From contig NZ_MLHQ01000001.1 in the NCBI RefSeq assembly GCF_001999305.1, positions 1 through 64,000 of the forward strand: a DNA stretch of 64,000 nt. The letters are read 5' to 3'. The translations under genes were made by a program, and so were the position numbers. Positions 8,963 through 19,106 of this stretch are shown in pieces. This stretch comes from Rodentibacter myodis. GTDB taxonomy: Bacteria; Pseudomonadota; Gammaproteobacteria; Enterobacterales; Pasteurellaceae. Numbering within the stretch: position 1 is the stretch's first letter; each line of letters opens with the position of its first letter. Below the pieces are notes generated by a model. The model saw nothing but the letters and a program-made list of their open reading frames with translations, did not search any database and had not been told where the DNA came from.

Positions 8963-11900
8963 TCACTCCCCCAACCACTTCCTAACCTCTTCTTCCCCCC
9001 ACCCTTTCCTTTTCGCATAATCTTCTGCTTGGTCTTGGTCAATTCTGCCTAAGGTGAAGTAGTTAGAAGCTGGGTGTGAGAAATACCAACCGCAGACACT
9101 GGCCGCTGGCCACATTGCGTAGCTTTCGGTGAGTTTCATTCCGATTCGTTGTTCCACTTCCAGTAAGTCCCAAATCAGTTGTTTTTCGGTGTGTTCGGGG
9201 CAGCTTGGGTAGCCGGGGGCTGGGCGGATGCCGATGTAATCTTCTCGGATCAATCGGTCGTTTTCTAAGGTTTCGTTGCTATATCCCCAAATTTTGGTGC
9301 GAAGTTCAAAGTGGAGGTATTCCGCCATCGCTTCGGCGAGACGGTCGCCGATGGCTTGCAGCAGAATGGCGTTGTAGTCGTCTCCTTGGGCTTTGTAGCC
9401 GTCCACGAGATCGTGTTCTTCAATGCCGGCACAGACGGCGAACATTCCCAACCAATCTTGCTGTCCGCTGGCTTTGTCGGCGATAAAATCGCTCAAGCAG
9501 AAGTTATAGGGGCTTTTGCTGTTTTTGCCACGTTCGCTTTGCTGGCGTAAATGGTAGGACGTGCCAGCGATCAAAGTGCGGTCATTATCGTGGAAGATTT
9601 TGATGTCGTCCCCTTCTCGTTGTGCCGGGAAAATGCCGAGAATGCCGCTTGGGTTGAGTTTGCCGTTTTGTTCAAAATCGTCCAGCATTTTTTGGGCATC
9701 ATTCCACACTTTGCGTGCTTCTTCGCCGCCTTCTGGGTAATCAAAGGCATCAGGATAGCCGCCCATTAAGCCCCAAACACGGAAGAACGGCGACCAGTCA
9801 ATAAATTGGCGTAGGGTGGCAATCGGCACATTTTTAAATTCGGTAATGCCGGCTTGTTTCGGCTGTGGCACTTGATAATCCGCCCATTCGCCGCTGAAGC
9901 CGTCAAAACGATTGGCGCGGGCTTGTTCAAGGCTAAGTTGTTTGCGTAACGGCTTGCGATTGGCAAAACTGCGTTGAATTTGTTCGTACTCTTTTTGGGT
10001 TCTTTCCCAGAGTTCTGCTTTGGTTTCAGGATTCATCAAGGCGGCACAAACGGTTACGGCCCGAGAAGCATTGGTGGTATAAATCACTTCATAATCATAT
10101 TTCGGGTAAAGTTTAATTGCGGTATGTTCTTTGGAAGTTGTCGCACCGCCAATTAGCACAGGAATATTCAACTTCAAGCGGTTCATTTCGCCGAGAAAAT
10201 ATTCCATTTCGTCTAATGAAGGGGTAATCAAACCGCTTAAGCCGATAATATCTGCTTTTTCGTCAATCGCCGTTTGAATAATTTTCTCCGCGGGCACCAT
10301 TACGCCGAGATCGATCACCTCAAAATTATTACATTGCAACACCACGCTGACGATATTTTTGCCAATATCGTGTACATCGCCTTTCACGGTAGCGATCACC
10401 ACTTTACCGTTTGATGAGCCTTTTTGTTTGGTGGCGTTGATGAAGGGTTCTAAATACGCCACCGATTGTTTCATTACCCTTGCCGATTTCACCACTTGCG
10501 GCAGAAACATTTTGCCATCGCCGAATAAATCGCCGACCACGTCCATTCCCGCCATTAGCGGCCCTTCGATCACCTCAAGTGGTGAGCTGAATTGTTGGCG
10601 TGCCTCTTCGGTGTCTTCCACAATATGGGTGGTAATGCCTTTCACAAGGGCGTGTTTTAACCGCTCTTCCACCGACCAAGTTCGCCATTCGGCGACAGAA
10701 TCCACCGCACTTTCGTTGTCTTGGTTGCGATATTTTTCTGCAATATCCAACAAGCGTTCGGTGGCATCGGCACGGCGGTTGAGTACGGCATCTTCCACTG
10801 TTTCCCGCAGTTCAGGATCAAGATCGTCATAAATCGCTAACTGCCCTGCATTGACGATCCCCATATCCATTCCCTGTTTAATCGCGTGGTAAAGGAAAAC
10901 GGCGTGGATTGCCTCTCGCATTGGATTATTGCCACGGAATGAGAACGACACATTTGACACACCGCCTGAAATTTTGGCAAAAGGCAAGCTCTGCTTAATC
11001 CGCCCTGTGGCGTTGATAAAATCCACACCGTAATTGTTATGCTCTTCAATCCCGGTGCCGATGGCGAAAATATTGGGGTCAAAAATAATATCTTCAGGTG
11101 GAAAGCCGACCTGATCCACCAAAATGCGGTAGGCACGGGTACAAATTTCCACTTTGCGATCTTCAGTGTCCGCCTGCCCCACTTCATCAAACGCCATCAC
11201 GACCACCGCCGCCCCATAACGGCGAACCAGTTTCGCTTGCTGAATAAATTTTTCCTCGCCCTCTTTTAAGGAAATGGAATTAACAATGCCCTTACCTTGA
11301 ATAGATTGCAGCCCGGCTTCAATCACTTCCCATTTTGACGAGTCAATCATCACGGGGACTTTGGCAGCATCAGGCTCGGTTGCCATAATATTAAGGAAAC
11401 GGGTCATACATTTTTGTGAATCCAGCAAGGCTTCGTCCATATTCACATCAATCACTTGCGCACCGTTTTCCACCTGATCAATGGCAATTTCCATTGCTTC
11501 GGCGTATTTTTCTTCTTTAATCAACCGCTTGAATTTTACCGAACCTGTTACATTATTGCGTTCGCCCACGTTCACAAACAGGCTGTGGTCATCGATATTG
11601 AGTGGCTCAAGCCCTGATAGCCGCATTGCGGTTTTAATTTCAGGTAAAGGGCGTGGGGCAATGCCTGCCACGGCTTCGGCAAAGGCTTTGATATGGTCTG
11701 GCGTGGTGCCGCAACAGCCACCGATAATATTAACAAAACCGCTTTCTGCCCATTCTTTCAAATGTGCCGCCATTTCCACCGCACCTAAGTCGTAACCGCC
11801 AAAGGCATTCGGCAAGCCGGCATTGGGGTGAACGGAAACATAGCTTTCGCAAATTTTGGACATCACTTCCACATAAGGGCGTAGTTCTTTCGGCCCTAAG

Positions 11901-12640
11901 GCACAGTTCAAGCCAAAACTGAGCGGTTTAGCGTGGCGGAGGGAATTGTAGAACGCCTCGGTGGTTTGCCCTGACAGGGTACGCCCTGAAGCGTCTGTAA
12001 TTGTGCCGGAAATCATAATCGGCAATTTCACGCCTAATTCTTCAAACACGCTTTCAATGGCAAATATGGCAGCTTTGGCGTTGAGGGTATCAAAAATGGT
12101 TTCAATCATAATCAGATCCGCACCGCCTTCAATCAAGCCTTTGGTGGCTTCTGCATAGGCTTCCACCAATTCCATAAAGGTAACGTTACGAAAGCCGGGA
12201 TCGTTCACATCAGGGGAAATCGAGGCGGTGCGGTTAGTCGGGCCTAAAATCCCTGCCACAAAACGTGGTTTTTCCGGCGTGGAATATTTATCCGCTGTAA
12301 GGCGTGCCAGCTTCGCCCCTGCAAAATTCAGCTCATAAGCGACTGCTTGTAAATCGTAATCTGCCTGTGCGATGGTGGTGGAACTAAAGGTATTTGTTTC
12401 AATAATATCCGCCCCTGCCTCAAGGTATTTTTCGTGAATGGCGGAAATTAACAACGGCTGAGTAAGGGTGAGCAAATCATTATTGCCCCGCAAATCCACC
12501 GCACTTTGCTTAAAACGCTCGCCACGGAAATCCGCTTCGGTGAGTTTATATTGCTGAATCATCGTCCCCATAGCACCATCGAGAATTAAAATGCGTTCGT
12601 TAAGGGCTTTTTGGAGTTGGTTTAAGGTGTTTGTTTGCAT
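8963..12640 (-). CDS. metH: Cobalamin-dependent methionine synthase
   Basis: 1225 residues, full length. Transfers the methyl group of 5-methyl-THF through cobalamin to homocysteine. Domains in order: homocysteine-binding domain with zinc ligands in GLNCALGP and GGCCGTT (residues about 245-310), pterin-binding domain ([13 protein letters not shown] from ~357), B12-binding cap and Rossmann modules with [10 protein letters not shown] (about 755; the histidine is the lower axial cobalt ligand), and the SAM-dependent activation domain ([12 protein letters not shown] near 1145, Tyr-rich). Two uptake signal sequences lie within the gene (near 10705 and 12500). No recognisable cobalamin riboswitch is present in the short upstream gap. 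Transcribed towards the Gabija-like genes. Confidence 0.97.
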   Translation of the reverse strand: MQTNTLNQLQKALNERILILDGAMGTMIQQYKLTEADFRGERFKQSAVDLRGNNDLLTLTQPLLISAIHEKYLEAGADIIETNTFSSTTIAQADYDLQAVAYELNFAGAKLARLTADKYSTPEKPRFVAGILGPTNRTASISPDVNDPGFRNVTFMELVEAYAEATKGLIEGGADLIMIETIFDTLNAKAAIFAIESVFEELGVKLPIMISGTITDASGRTLSGQTTEAFYNSLRHAKPLSFGLNCALGPKELRPYVEVMSKICESYVSVHPNAGLPNAFGGYDLGAVEMAAHLKEWAESGFVNIIGGCCGTTPDHIKAFAEAVAGIAPRPLPEIKTAMRLSGLEPLNIDDHSLFVNVGERNNVTGSVKFKRLIKEEKYAEAMEIAIDQVENGAQVIDVNMDEALLDSQKCMTRFLNIMATEPDAAKVPVMIDSSKWEVIEAGLQSIQGKGIVNSISLKEGEEKFIQQAKLVRRYGAAVVVMAFDEVGQADTEDRKVEICTRAYRILVDQVGFPPEDIIFDPNIFAIGTGIEEHNNYGVDFINATGRIKQSLPFAKISGGVSNVSFSFRGNNPMREAIHAVFLYHAIKQGMDMGIVNAGQLAIYDDLDPELRETVEDAVLNRRADATERLLDIAEKYRNQDNESAVDSVAEWRTWSVEERLKHALVKGITTHIVEDTEEARQQFSSPLEVIEGPLMAGMDVVGDLFGDGKMFLPQVVKSARVMKQSVAYLEPFINATKQKGSSNGKVVIATVKGDVHDIGKNIVSVVLQCNNFEVIDLGVMVPAEKIIQTAIDEKADIIGLSGLITPSLDEMEYFLGEMNRLKLNIPVLIGGATTSKEHTAIKLYPKYDYEVIYTTNASRAVTVCAALMNPETKAELWERTQKEYEQIQRSFANRKPLRKQLSLEQARANRFDGFSGEWADYQVPQPKQAGITEFKNVPIATLRQFIDWSPFFRVWGLMGGYPDAFDYPEGGEEARKVWNDAQKMLDDFEQNGKLNPSGILGIFPAQREGDDIKIFHDNDRTLIAGTSYHLRQQSERGKNSKSPYNFCLSDFIADKASGQQDWLGMFAVCAGIEEHDLVDGYKAQGDDYNAILLQAIGDRLAEAMAEYLHFELRTKIWGYSNETLENDRLIREDYIGIRPAPGYPSCPEHTEKQLIWDLLEVEQRIGMKLTESYAMWPAASVCGWYFSHPASNYFTLGRIDQDQAEDYAKRKGWGEEEVRKWLGE

Positions 12641-12710
12641 AATTTACGTTTCTGAAAAGGAATAATTGTCGGTGATAATAGGCAGATGAAAGAGGCGTGT
12701 CAAATAAAGA

Positions 12711-12749
12711 AAGTGCGGTCAAAAATCTTTACAATTTTTAACCGCACTT
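12711..12749. terminator. Inverted pair of DNA uptake signal sequences
   Basis: AAGTGCGGT at 12711-12719 and its complement ACCGCACTT at 12741-12749 can form a hairpin with a 21-nt loop. It lies between divergent metH and the PTS genes, so it is more likely an uptake site than a terminator for either. Confidence 0.5.
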
Positions 12750-12799
12750 TAATGATAAAAACCAATCTTCATCCGCTTTATCACGCCTTTACGAAAAAA

Positions 12800-12815
12800 T
12801 GTTAAGTGGATCACA
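12800..12815 (+). promoter_or_regulatory. Candidate CRP (cAMP receptor protein) binding site
   Basis: TGTTA-AGTGGA-TCACA matches the TGTGA-N6-TCACA consensus with one change. It lies about 130 bp upstream of the EIIB start, in the orientation and distance expected for catabolite control of a sugar PTS operon. The region 12750-12943 otherwise holds only a hairpin at 12882. Confidence 0.55.
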
Positions 12816-12881
12816 TCTTGGCGTATTGCACATTGATAAGCGCCCCATTCAGTCATAGACTTAATAGCGATTATTAGAGCC

Positions 12882-12905
12882 TCTGAAACAGAAACTCGTT
12901 TCAGA
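12882..12905 (+). promoter_or_regulatory. Stem-loop in the leader of the PTS pair
   Basis: A perfect 8-bp stem (TCTGAAAC / GTTTCAGA) with an 8-nt loop, about 40 nt before the EIIB start codon. It is not followed by a T-run, so it could stabilise the mRNA or be a protein-binding site; no function can be assigned. Confidence 0.3.
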
Positions 12906-12943
12906 AGTAATTTGATTCTTTCGTATCTTAACAGGAGAAAAAT

Positions 12944-13213
12944 ATGAAAATTATGGCAGTTTGCGGACACGGCATTGGCAGCAGCTTTATGATGGAAATG
13001 AACATTAAAAAAGCATTGAAAAAATTGGATGTTGAGGCAGAAGTAAATCATACGGATTTGGCTTCGGTAACCATCGATGATGCGGATATTTTTGTTATGG
13101 CTCGCGATATTGCTCAAAGTAGTTCAATTCCGGCTGAACGCGTGATTGTGGTAAAAAACATTGTTAGCGTGGCTGAATTTGAGGAGAAACTTGGGGCGTA
13201 TTTTAATCGCTAA
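12944..13213 (+). CDS. ulaB: PTS EIIB component, ascorbate (Ula/Sga) type
   Basis: 89 residues, the size of a free-standing EIIB. It passes phosphate from EIIA to the incoming sugar through a cysteine. The N-terminus KIMAVCGHGIGSSFMM has the phosphorylatable Cys7 in the P-loop-like C-G-x-G-x-G-S-S motif of UlaB/SgaB. A good AGGAG site precedes the ATG. The EIIC gene follows after 30 bp. There is no EIIA gene and none of the ascorbate-6-phosphate catabolic genes nearby, so the substrate is uncertain: ascorbate or a related compound. A CRP-like site upstream fits catabolite control. Confidence 0.82.
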   Translation: MKIMAVCGHGIGSSFMMEMNIKKALKKLDVEAEVNHTDLASVTIDDADIFVMARDIAQSSSIPAERVIVVKNIVSVAEFEEKLGAYFNR

Positions 13214-13243
13214 TCTTGTTCTGTTATTAAGAAGGAGCGTAAT

Positions 13244-14596
13244 ATGGATTCTATTCTTTTCTTTATTCTCGATATTCTCAAAGTACCCTCAATTTTAGTG
13301 GGATTAATTGCCCTTATCGGCTTGCTTATGCAGAAAAAATCCTTTCCCGATGTTATCAAAGGCACGGTTAAAACCATTTTGGGATTTATAGTATTAGGTG
13401 GTGGGGCTGGCGTTTTAGTCGGCTCACTTTCCCCATTAGGCGGAATGTTTGAATATGCTTTTAATGTCCAAGGCATCATTCCAAATAACGAAGCCATTGT
13501 CTCTATGGCGATTGAAAAATATGGCACGGCAACCGCGCTGATTATGGCATTTGGAATGGTGGCTAATATTATTGTAGCGCGTTTCACCCGCCTGAAATTT
13601 ATTTTCTTAACCGGTCATCACACATTTTATATGGCGTGTATGATTGCGGTTATTCTTACGGTGGCAGGCTTAGAGGGCGTGGAATTAATTTTTACCGGCG
13701 CACTCACACTTGGCTTGATTATGGCGTTCTTCCCCGCGATTGCCCATTTTTATATGAAGAAAATCACGGAAAGCGATGATGTCGGTTTTGGTCATTTTGG
13801 CACATTGGGATATGTGCTTTCGGGGGCAATTGGTCAGGCAGTGGGGAAAGGTTCTCAATCTACCGAAGAAATGGATTTGCCGAAAAATCTCAGTTTTTTA
13901 CGGGATAGTTCGATTTCCATTTCTCTCACAATGATGGTGATTTATTTTATCCTCGCCATTGCTTCCGGCAGTGATTATGTCAGCACGCATTATAGTCACG
14001 AACAACATTACCTTGTTTACGCTGCTATTCAGGCGATAACTTTTGCGGCAGGTGTGTTTATCATTTTGCAAGGTGTACGATTAATTTTGGCAGAAATCGT
14101 ACCGGCGTTTACCGGTATTTCTGAAAAATTGGTACCGAATGCCAAACCGGCGTTAGATTGTCCGATTGTGTTTCCTTATGCACCGAATGCCGTATTGATC
14201 GGTTTCCTTTCAAGTTTTGTTGGCGGCATTGTAGGGCTTGCCTTGTTAAATCAATTAAATTGGGTCTTGATTCTACCGGGTGTTGTTCCTCACTTTTTCT
14301 GTGGAGCAACCGCAGGGGTATTTGGAAATGCAACGGGCGGGCGGCGTGGTGCGGTTTTAGGTGCATTCGCCCACGGTTTGTTGATTACCTTTTTACCGGT
14401 ATTCTTACTTCCTGTATTGGGATCATTAGGTTTTGCGAATACGACTTTCTCAGACGCAGACTTTGGTGGTGTAGGAATCTTATTGGGGTATATGGCACAA
14501 TATTTCTCTAAAGAAATGATCACCGTTTCTATGATCGGTATTTTTACGGTGCTTGTTGTTTATAACTATGTTGCGAAAAAACAAGATCAGAAATAA
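13244..14596 (+). CDS. ulaA: PTS EIIC permease, ascorbate (UlaA) family
   Basis: 450 residues with about ten to eleven hydrophobic segments. UlaA-type EIIC proteins form the membrane channel that moves L-ascorbate while it is phosphorylated by EIIB. The N-terminus MDSILFFILDILKVPSILVG and later glycine-rich segments (LGGGAGVLVGSLSPLGG; PHFFCGATAGVFGNATGGRR) are typical of this family. AGAAGGAGCG lies before the start. With ulaB it forms a two-gene unit; a stem-loop at 14619 follows. Substrate could be ascorbate or another acidic sugar, since the catabolic genes are not in the window. Confidence 0.85.
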   Translation: MDSILFFILDILKVPSILVGLIALIGLLMQKKSFPDVIKGTVKTILGFIVLGGGAGVLVGSLSPLGGMFEYAFNVQGIIPNNEAIVSMAIEKYGTATALIMAFGMVANIIVARFTRLKFIFLTGHHTFYMACMIAVILTVAGLEGVELIFTGALTLGLIMAFFPAIAHFYMKKITESDDVGFGHFGTLGYVLSGAIGQAVGKGSQSTEEMDLPKNLSFLRDSSISISLTMMVIYFILAIASGSDYVSTHYSHEQHYLVYAAIQAITFAAGVFIILQGVRLILAEIVPAFTGISEKLVPNAKPALDCPIVFPYAPNAVLIGFLSSFVGGIVGLALLNQLNWVLILPGVVPHFFCGATAGVFGNATGGRRGAVLGAFAHGLLITFLPVFLLPVLGSLGFANTTFSDADFGGVGILLGYMAQYFSKEMITVSMIGIFTVLVVYNYVAKKQDQK

Positions 14597-14618
14597 ATTC
14601 AACCTTTAGCGTCAAAAC

Positions 14619-14650
14619 GGCAGACTTCATTTCTTCATATTGGGTCTGCC
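14619..14650 (+). terminator. Possible stem-loop terminator after ulaA
   Basis: GGCAGAC (14619-14625) pairs with GTCTGCC (14644-14650) over an 18-nt loop. The following sequence is only mildly T-rich, so strength is uncertain; the USS pair at 14692 may do the work. Confidence 0.4.
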
Positions 14651-14691
14651 AAATTTCTGTACCTTGTTTTCAACCCTTTCAATCAAAAGCA

Positions 14692-14733
14692 AAGTGCGGT
14701 CAAAATCTTTGTCATTTTTGACCGCACTTTTTT
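14692..14733 (+). terminator. Inverted uptake-signal pair acting as a terminator
   Basis: AAGTGCGGTCAAAA at 14692 and its complement ending ACCGCACTT at 14729 form a long stem followed by TTTTTT on the plus strand. Inverted USS pairs at gene ends are known to double as terminators in Pasteurellaceae. It would end the ulaBA transcript. Confidence 0.7.
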
Positions 14734-14833
14734 ATTCCAAAATCACATATCAATGAACCAAAAATTATTGGCACGTTATAACCGGATGAATTAAAACTAT
14801 CTCTATCGTTTTTGATGAAATCGAGGAGGTTCA

Positions 14834-15877
14834 ATGATTTTAACGGGATTACTTTGCGGCATTTTGCTTGGGTTTGTTATGCAGCGTGGACGTTTTTGTA
14901 TCACGGGGGCATTTCGTGATTTGTATGTAACTAAAAACAACAAAATGTTTGTCGCTTTGCTTATTGCAATTAGTGTGCAATCTATCGGCTTTTTTATTCT
15001 AAAAGAAATCGGTTGGTTGAATATTGAACCCGCCAAAAATTTTGAATATCTGGCGGTGATTATCGGTTCATTCCTGTTTGGTGTGGGGATTATTTACGCC
15101 GGCGGTTGTGCCACAGGGACGTGGTATCGTGCGGCGGAGGGCTTAATTGGCAGTTGGGTGGCGTTATTTATGTATATGCTATTTAGCGCAATGATGCGTA
15201 CCGGGCCGCTTGGTGAAGTCAATCGTGCAGTGCGAAATGTCAAAATAGAAGAACGCAATATTTATGATACTTTGGGAATTTCAGCTTGGTGGTTGGTGGC
15301 GTTATTGGCGGCGGTTACCGGTTACTATGTTTATCAACATCTCGCCAAGCCTAAAGTAAAAATGGCAACACTCAAACCGAAAAAAACGGGAATTGCACAT
15401 ATTCTGTTTGAAAAACGCTGGCACCCTTTTGTTTCTGCCGTGTTAATTGGATTCATTGCCTTCGCTGCTTGGCCGTTGAGCGTGGCAACCGGGCGAATTG
15501 GCGGTTTGGGGATTACCACGCCATCGGCAAATATTATGCAGTATCTAGTTACGGCTGAGACAAAATTCATTAACTGGGGCGTATTTTTAGTGTTAGGGAT
15601 TTTCATCGGCTCATTTATTGCCGCCAAGGGAAGTAACGAATTCCGCCTACGCCTGCCCGATATTCAAACAATGGTTCGCAGTGCATTTGGCGGTACACTG
15701 ATGGGAGTTGGGGCGAGCTTCGCCGGCGGTTGTTCTATCGGCAACGGACTTGTCGCCACTGCTTACTTTTCGTGGCAAGGTTGGGTATCCCTTCCTTTAA
15801 TGGTGCTTGGTACTTGGGTCGCCGCCTACTTCGCCATTATCCGTCCACAACGATTAAAATCCGCAACATCTAATTAA
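14834..15877 (+). CDS. tsuA: YeeE/YedE-family thiosulfate/sulfur compound transporter
   Basis: 347 residues with about nine to ten membrane segments. TsuA (YeeE) imports thiosulfate using a relay of conserved cysteines. Such cysteines are visible in QRGRFCITGAF (near residue 20), AGGCATGTWYRAAEG (near 93) and FAGGCSIGNGLVATAYF (near 300). AGGAGG precedes the ATG. It is followed after 10 bp by a TusA-family protein, the same pairing as E. coli yeeE-yeeD, which supports a role in sulfur uptake and delivery. The exact substrate cannot be told from the sequence; YedE-type members are less well defined. Confidence 0.8.
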   Translation: MILTGLLCGILLGFVMQRGRFCITGAFRDLYVTKNNKMFVALLIAISVQSIGFFILKEIGWLNIEPAKNFEYLAVIIGSFLFGVGIIYAGGCATGTWYRAAEGLIGSWVALFMYMLFSAMMRTGPLGEVNRAVRNVKIEERNIYDTLGISAWWLVALLAAVTGYYVYQHLAKPKVKMATLKPKKTGIAHILFEKRWHPFVSAVLIGFIAFAAWPLSVATGRIGGLGITTPSANIMQYLVTAETKFINWGVFLVLGIFIGSFIAAKGSNEFRLRLPDIQTMVRSAFGGTLMGVGASFAGGCSIGNGLVATAYFSWQGWVSLPLMVLGTWVAAYFAIIRPQRLKSATSN

Positions 15878-15887
15878 GGAGAGAAAA

Positions 15888-16109
15888 ATGATTGTTAAAT
15901 TACCCACACTCGGTTTAGTTTGCCCTTTTCCACTGGTTGAAGCCAAAGAAGCCATGGCAAAACTCAATAAAGGTGACGGTTTAGAAATTGAATTTGATTG
16001 CACTCAAGCCACCGAAGCCATTCCGGCTTGGGCGGCGGAAGAAGGGTATGAAGTCACCAATTTTGAACAAATTGGCGAGGCAAAATGGACGATCACGGTG
16101 GTGAAATAA
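15888..16109 (+). CDS. tsuB: TusA-family sulfurtransferase, partner of the YeeE transporter
   Basis: 73 residues. The motif GLVCPFPLVEAKEAM contains the CPxP active cysteine (about Cys12) of TusA/YedF/TsuB proteins, which carry persulfide sulfur. The fold length matches the family. AAGGAGAG precedes the ATG, 10 bp after tsuA, so the two are one transcript. It probably receives or processes sulfur brought in by the transporter. Could equally be called YedF-like; the neighbour argues for TsuB. Confidence 0.8.
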   Translation: MIVKLPTLGLVCPFPLVEAKEAMAKLNKGDGLEIEFDCTQATEAIPAWAAEEGYEVTNFEQIGEAKWTITVVK

Positions 16110-16121
16110 AGCGATAAGTTA

Positions 16122-16160
16122 AAGTGCGGTCGGAAAACACAAAGATTTTTGACCGCACTT
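16122..16160. terminator. Inverted uptake-signal pair between convergent genes
   Basis: AAGTGCGGTC at 16122 and GACCGCACTT ending at 16160 form a stem, with a T-run after it on the plus strand. It sits between tsuB and the oppositely read yhcH/nanQ and can serve both as a terminator. Confidence 0.65.
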
Positions 16161-16177
16161 TTTGAAAAACCATAAAT

Positions 16178-16657
<480 letters not shown>

Positions 16658-16716
16658 TTATGAGAATCGGTGAATAAAATCGGTTCATCATAGCAAGTTG
16701 ACAGAATGAAATAAAG

Positions 16717-16746
16717 TTACCAATCCCATTAAAACATCTGTATAAT
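16717..16746 (+). promoter_or_regulatory. Sigma-70-type promoter for pnp
   Basis: TTACCA (16717-16722) and TATAAT (16741-16746) are separated by 18 bp. A start near 16753 would give a leader of about 140 nt containing the long hairpin at 16775. No rpsO gene, the usual upstream neighbour of pnp in enterics, is present here, so pnp needs its own promoter. Confidence 0.6.
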
Positions 16747-16774
16747 ACGCCCCGCTTTATTTTCTGTATTAGCG

Positions 16775-16847
16775 TGCGGCTATCAAAAGAAATTTTCGTT
16801 GACAAAAGTGCGGTCAATTTTTTCAAAGATTTCTTTTGTTAGTCGCA
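16775..16847 (+). promoter_or_regulatory. Long leader hairpin of pnp, probable RNase III/PNPase autoregulation element
   Basis: 16775-16793 pairs with 16829-16847 in a 19-bp stem with one G-U pair and one U-U mismatch. In E. coli the pnp leader has such a stem that RNase III cuts so that PNPase can degrade the duplex and repress its own translation. The loop (16794-16828) carries a complete AAGTGCGGT at 16806-16814. The autoregulatory role is inferred from position and shape. Confidence 0.65.
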
Positions 16848-16892
16848 ATCTGGAAAATAGAGCATTGTTTGTAAATATAGAAGGAAAACATT

Positions 16893-19022
16893 GTGAATCC
16901 AATTGTTAAACAGTTTAAATACGGTCAACATACCGTAACATTAGAAACCGGTGCGATTGCGCGTCAAGCCACCGCTGCGGTAATGGCGAGTATGGACGAC
17001 ACCACCGTGTTTGTGACCGTGGTTGCCAAAAAAGAGGTAAAAGAAGGGCAAGATTTCTTCCCATTAACGGTGAACTACCAAGAACGTACTTACGCCGCAG
17101 GCCGTATTCCGGGTGGCTTCTTTAAACGTGAGGGTCGTCCGTCTGAAGGTGAAACCTTAATCGCCCGTTTGATTGACCGTCCAATTCGTCCATTATTCCC
17201 TGAAGGTTTCTTCAATGAAATTCAAGTAGTGGCAACGGTGGTTTCGGTAAATCCACAAATCAGCCCGGATTTAGTGGCAATGATTGGTGCGTCTGCCGCC
17301 CTTTCATTATCAGGCGTGCCATTTAACGGCCCTATCGGTGCTGCCCGTGTTGGTTTTATCAACAATCAATTTGTGTTAAACCCAACGATGGCGGAGCAAA
17401 AACAAAGTCGTTTGGATTTAGTCGTGGCAGGGACAGATAAAGCCGTGTTAATGGTGGAATCGGAAGCGGATATTTTAACGGAAGAACAAATGTTATCTGC
17501 CGTGGTGTTCGGTCATCAACAGCAACAAGTGGTGATTGAAGCCATTAAAGAATTAGTGGCGGAAGCCGGTAAACCGCGTTGGGATTGGGTTGCCCCTGAG
17601 CCAAATACCGATTTAATCAACAAAGTGAAAGCCATTGCAGAAGCCCGTTTAGACGATGCTTATCGTATCACTGAAAAACAAACCCGTTATGAACAAATTG
17701 ATGCGATTAAAGCCGATGTGATTGCGCAAATTACCGCAGAAGATGAAGAAATCAGCGAAGGTAAAATTGTTGATATTTTCACCGCACTTGAAAGCCAAAT
17801 CGTGCGTGGTCGTATTATTGCAGGTGAACCACGCATTGACGGCCGTACCGTAGATACAGTGCGCGCATTGGATATTTGCACTGGTGTGTTGCCACGTACT
17901 CACGGTTCGGCGATTTTTACCCGCGGTGAAACTCAAGCATTGGCGGTAGCGACTTTAGGTACCGAGCGTGATGCACAAATTATTGATGAATTGACCGGCG
18001 AACGTTCCGATCACTTCTTATTCCACTACAACTTCCCACCGTATTCTGTGGGTGAAACCGGTATGATCGGTTCACCAAAACGCCGTGAAATCGGTCATGG
18101 TCGTTTGGCAAAACGTGGTGTTGCGGCGGTAATGCCAAGCCTTGCAGAGTTCCCTTATGTGGTACGTGTGGTATCTGAAATTACAGAATCTAACGGTTCT
18201 TCTTCAATGGCATCCGTGTGTGGTGCTTCCCTTGCGTTAATGGATGCCGGTGTGCCAATTAAAGCGGCAGTTGCCGGTATTGCAATGGGCTTGGTGAAAG
18301 AAGAAGATAAATTCGTGGTACTTTCCGATATTCTCGGTGATGAAGATCACTTAGGTGATATGGACTTTAAAGTTGCCGGTACGCGTGAAGGGGTTACCGC
18401 ACTTCAAATGGACATCAAAATTGAGGGAATTACCCCTGAAATTATGCAAATCGCCTTAAACCAAGCGAAAAGTGCGCGTATGCATATTCTTGGCGTGATG
18501 GAACAAGCCATTCCGGCACCAAGAGCAGAAATTTCCGACTACGCACCGCGTATCCACACAATGAAAATCGATCCGAAGAAAATCAAAGATGTGATCGGTA
18601 AAGGTGGTGCAACAATCCGTGCATTAACCGAAGAAACCGGTACTTCCATTGATATTGATGATGACGGCACAGTGAAAATTGCCGCTGTGGATAACAATGC
18701 AGCGAAAAATGTAATGGCTCGCATTGAAGAAATCGTGGCAGAAGTTGAAGCCGGTGCGATCTACAAAGGTAAAGTCACCCGCCTTGCGGATTTTGGTGCG
18801 TTTGTGGCTATCGTGGGCAACAAAGAAGGTTTGGTTCACATTTCACAAATCGCAGAAGAGCGTGTAGAAAAAGTGAGTGATTACCTTCAACTTGGTCAAG
18901 AAGTCAATGTGAAAGTGGTAGAAATCGATCGCCAAGGTCGTATTCGCTTAACAATGAAAGACTTAGCGCCAAAACAAGAAAGCGAAATTCATCAAGAAAA
19001 TTCTGCACCGGAGCAAGAATAA
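16893..19022 (+). CDS. pnp: Polynucleotide phosphorylase
   Basis: 709 residues, normal length. 3'-5' phosphorolytic exoribonuclease and RNA degradosome component. Two RNase PH-like domains (residues about 1-230 and 310-550, the second with the [16 protein letters not shown] segment), a KH domain ([18 protein letters not shown] near 565) and an S1 domain ([17 protein letters not shown] near 622). The start is GTG at 16893 after AAGGAAAA, placed so that the protein begins [15 protein letters not shown] like its homologues. Preceded by its own promoter and a leader hairpin; nlpI follows after an attenuator-like stem-loop, the usual order. Confidence 0.97.
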   Translation: MNPIVKQFKYGQHTVTLETGAIARQATAAVMASMDDTTVFVTVVAKKEVKEGQDFFPLTVNYQERTYAAGRIPGGFFKREGRPSEGETLIARLIDRPIRPLFPEGFFNEIQVVATVVSVNPQISPDLVAMIGASAALSLSGVPFNGPIGAARVGFINNQFVLNPTMAEQKQSRLDLVVAGTDKAVLMVESEADILTEEQMLSAVVFGHQQQQVVIEAIKELVAEAGKPRWDWVAPEPNTDLINKVKAIAEARLDDAYRITEKQTRYEQIDAIKADVIAQITAEDEEISEGKIVDIFTALESQIVRGRIIAGEPRIDGRTVDTVRALDICTGVLPRTHGSAIFTRGETQALAVATLGTERDAQIIDELTGERSDHFLFHYNFPPYSVGETGMIGSPKRREIGHGRLAKRGVAAVMPSLAEFPYVVRVVSEITESNGSSSMASVCGASLALMDAGVPIKAAVAGIAMGLVKEEDKFVVLSDILGDEDHLGDMDFKVAGTREGVTALQMDIKIEGITPEIMQIALNQAKSARMHILGVMEQAIPAPRAEISDYAPRIHTMKIDPKKIKDVIGKGGATIRALTEETGTSIDIDDDGTVKIAAVDNNAAKNVMARIEEIVAEVEAGAIYKGKVTRLADFGAFVAIVGNKEGLVHISQIAEERVEKVSDYLQLGQEVNVKVVEIDRQGRIRLTMKDLAPKQESEIHQENSAPEQE

Positions 19023-19038
19023 TCTTGGTAAACCTCAT

Positions 19039-19069
19039 CAAAACTTGGTGGCTGAGCCATCAAGTTTTG
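19039..19069 (+). terminator. Strong stem-loop between pnp and nlpI
   Basis: CAAAACTTG at 19039-19047 pairs with CAAGTTTTG at 19061-19069, with an inner TGGC/GCCA stem and a 3-nt loop. It is followed by TTCTTT. It may end most pnp transcripts and let some through to nlpI, or protect the pnp 3' end. Confidence 0.6.
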
Positions 19070-19106
19070 TTCTTTCCAACAAACCATTGGCACAAAAAGA
19101 AAGCAA

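Noticed and set aside
10359-10832. 157-codon plus-strand frame opposite metH, and several similar ones along metH
   Set aside because: Antisense shadows of a well-supported 1225-residue enzyme; composition reflects the reverse of metH codons.
12641-12710. Cobalamin riboswitch in front of metH
   Set aside because: The gap is short and I see no B12 box or the needed set of stems.
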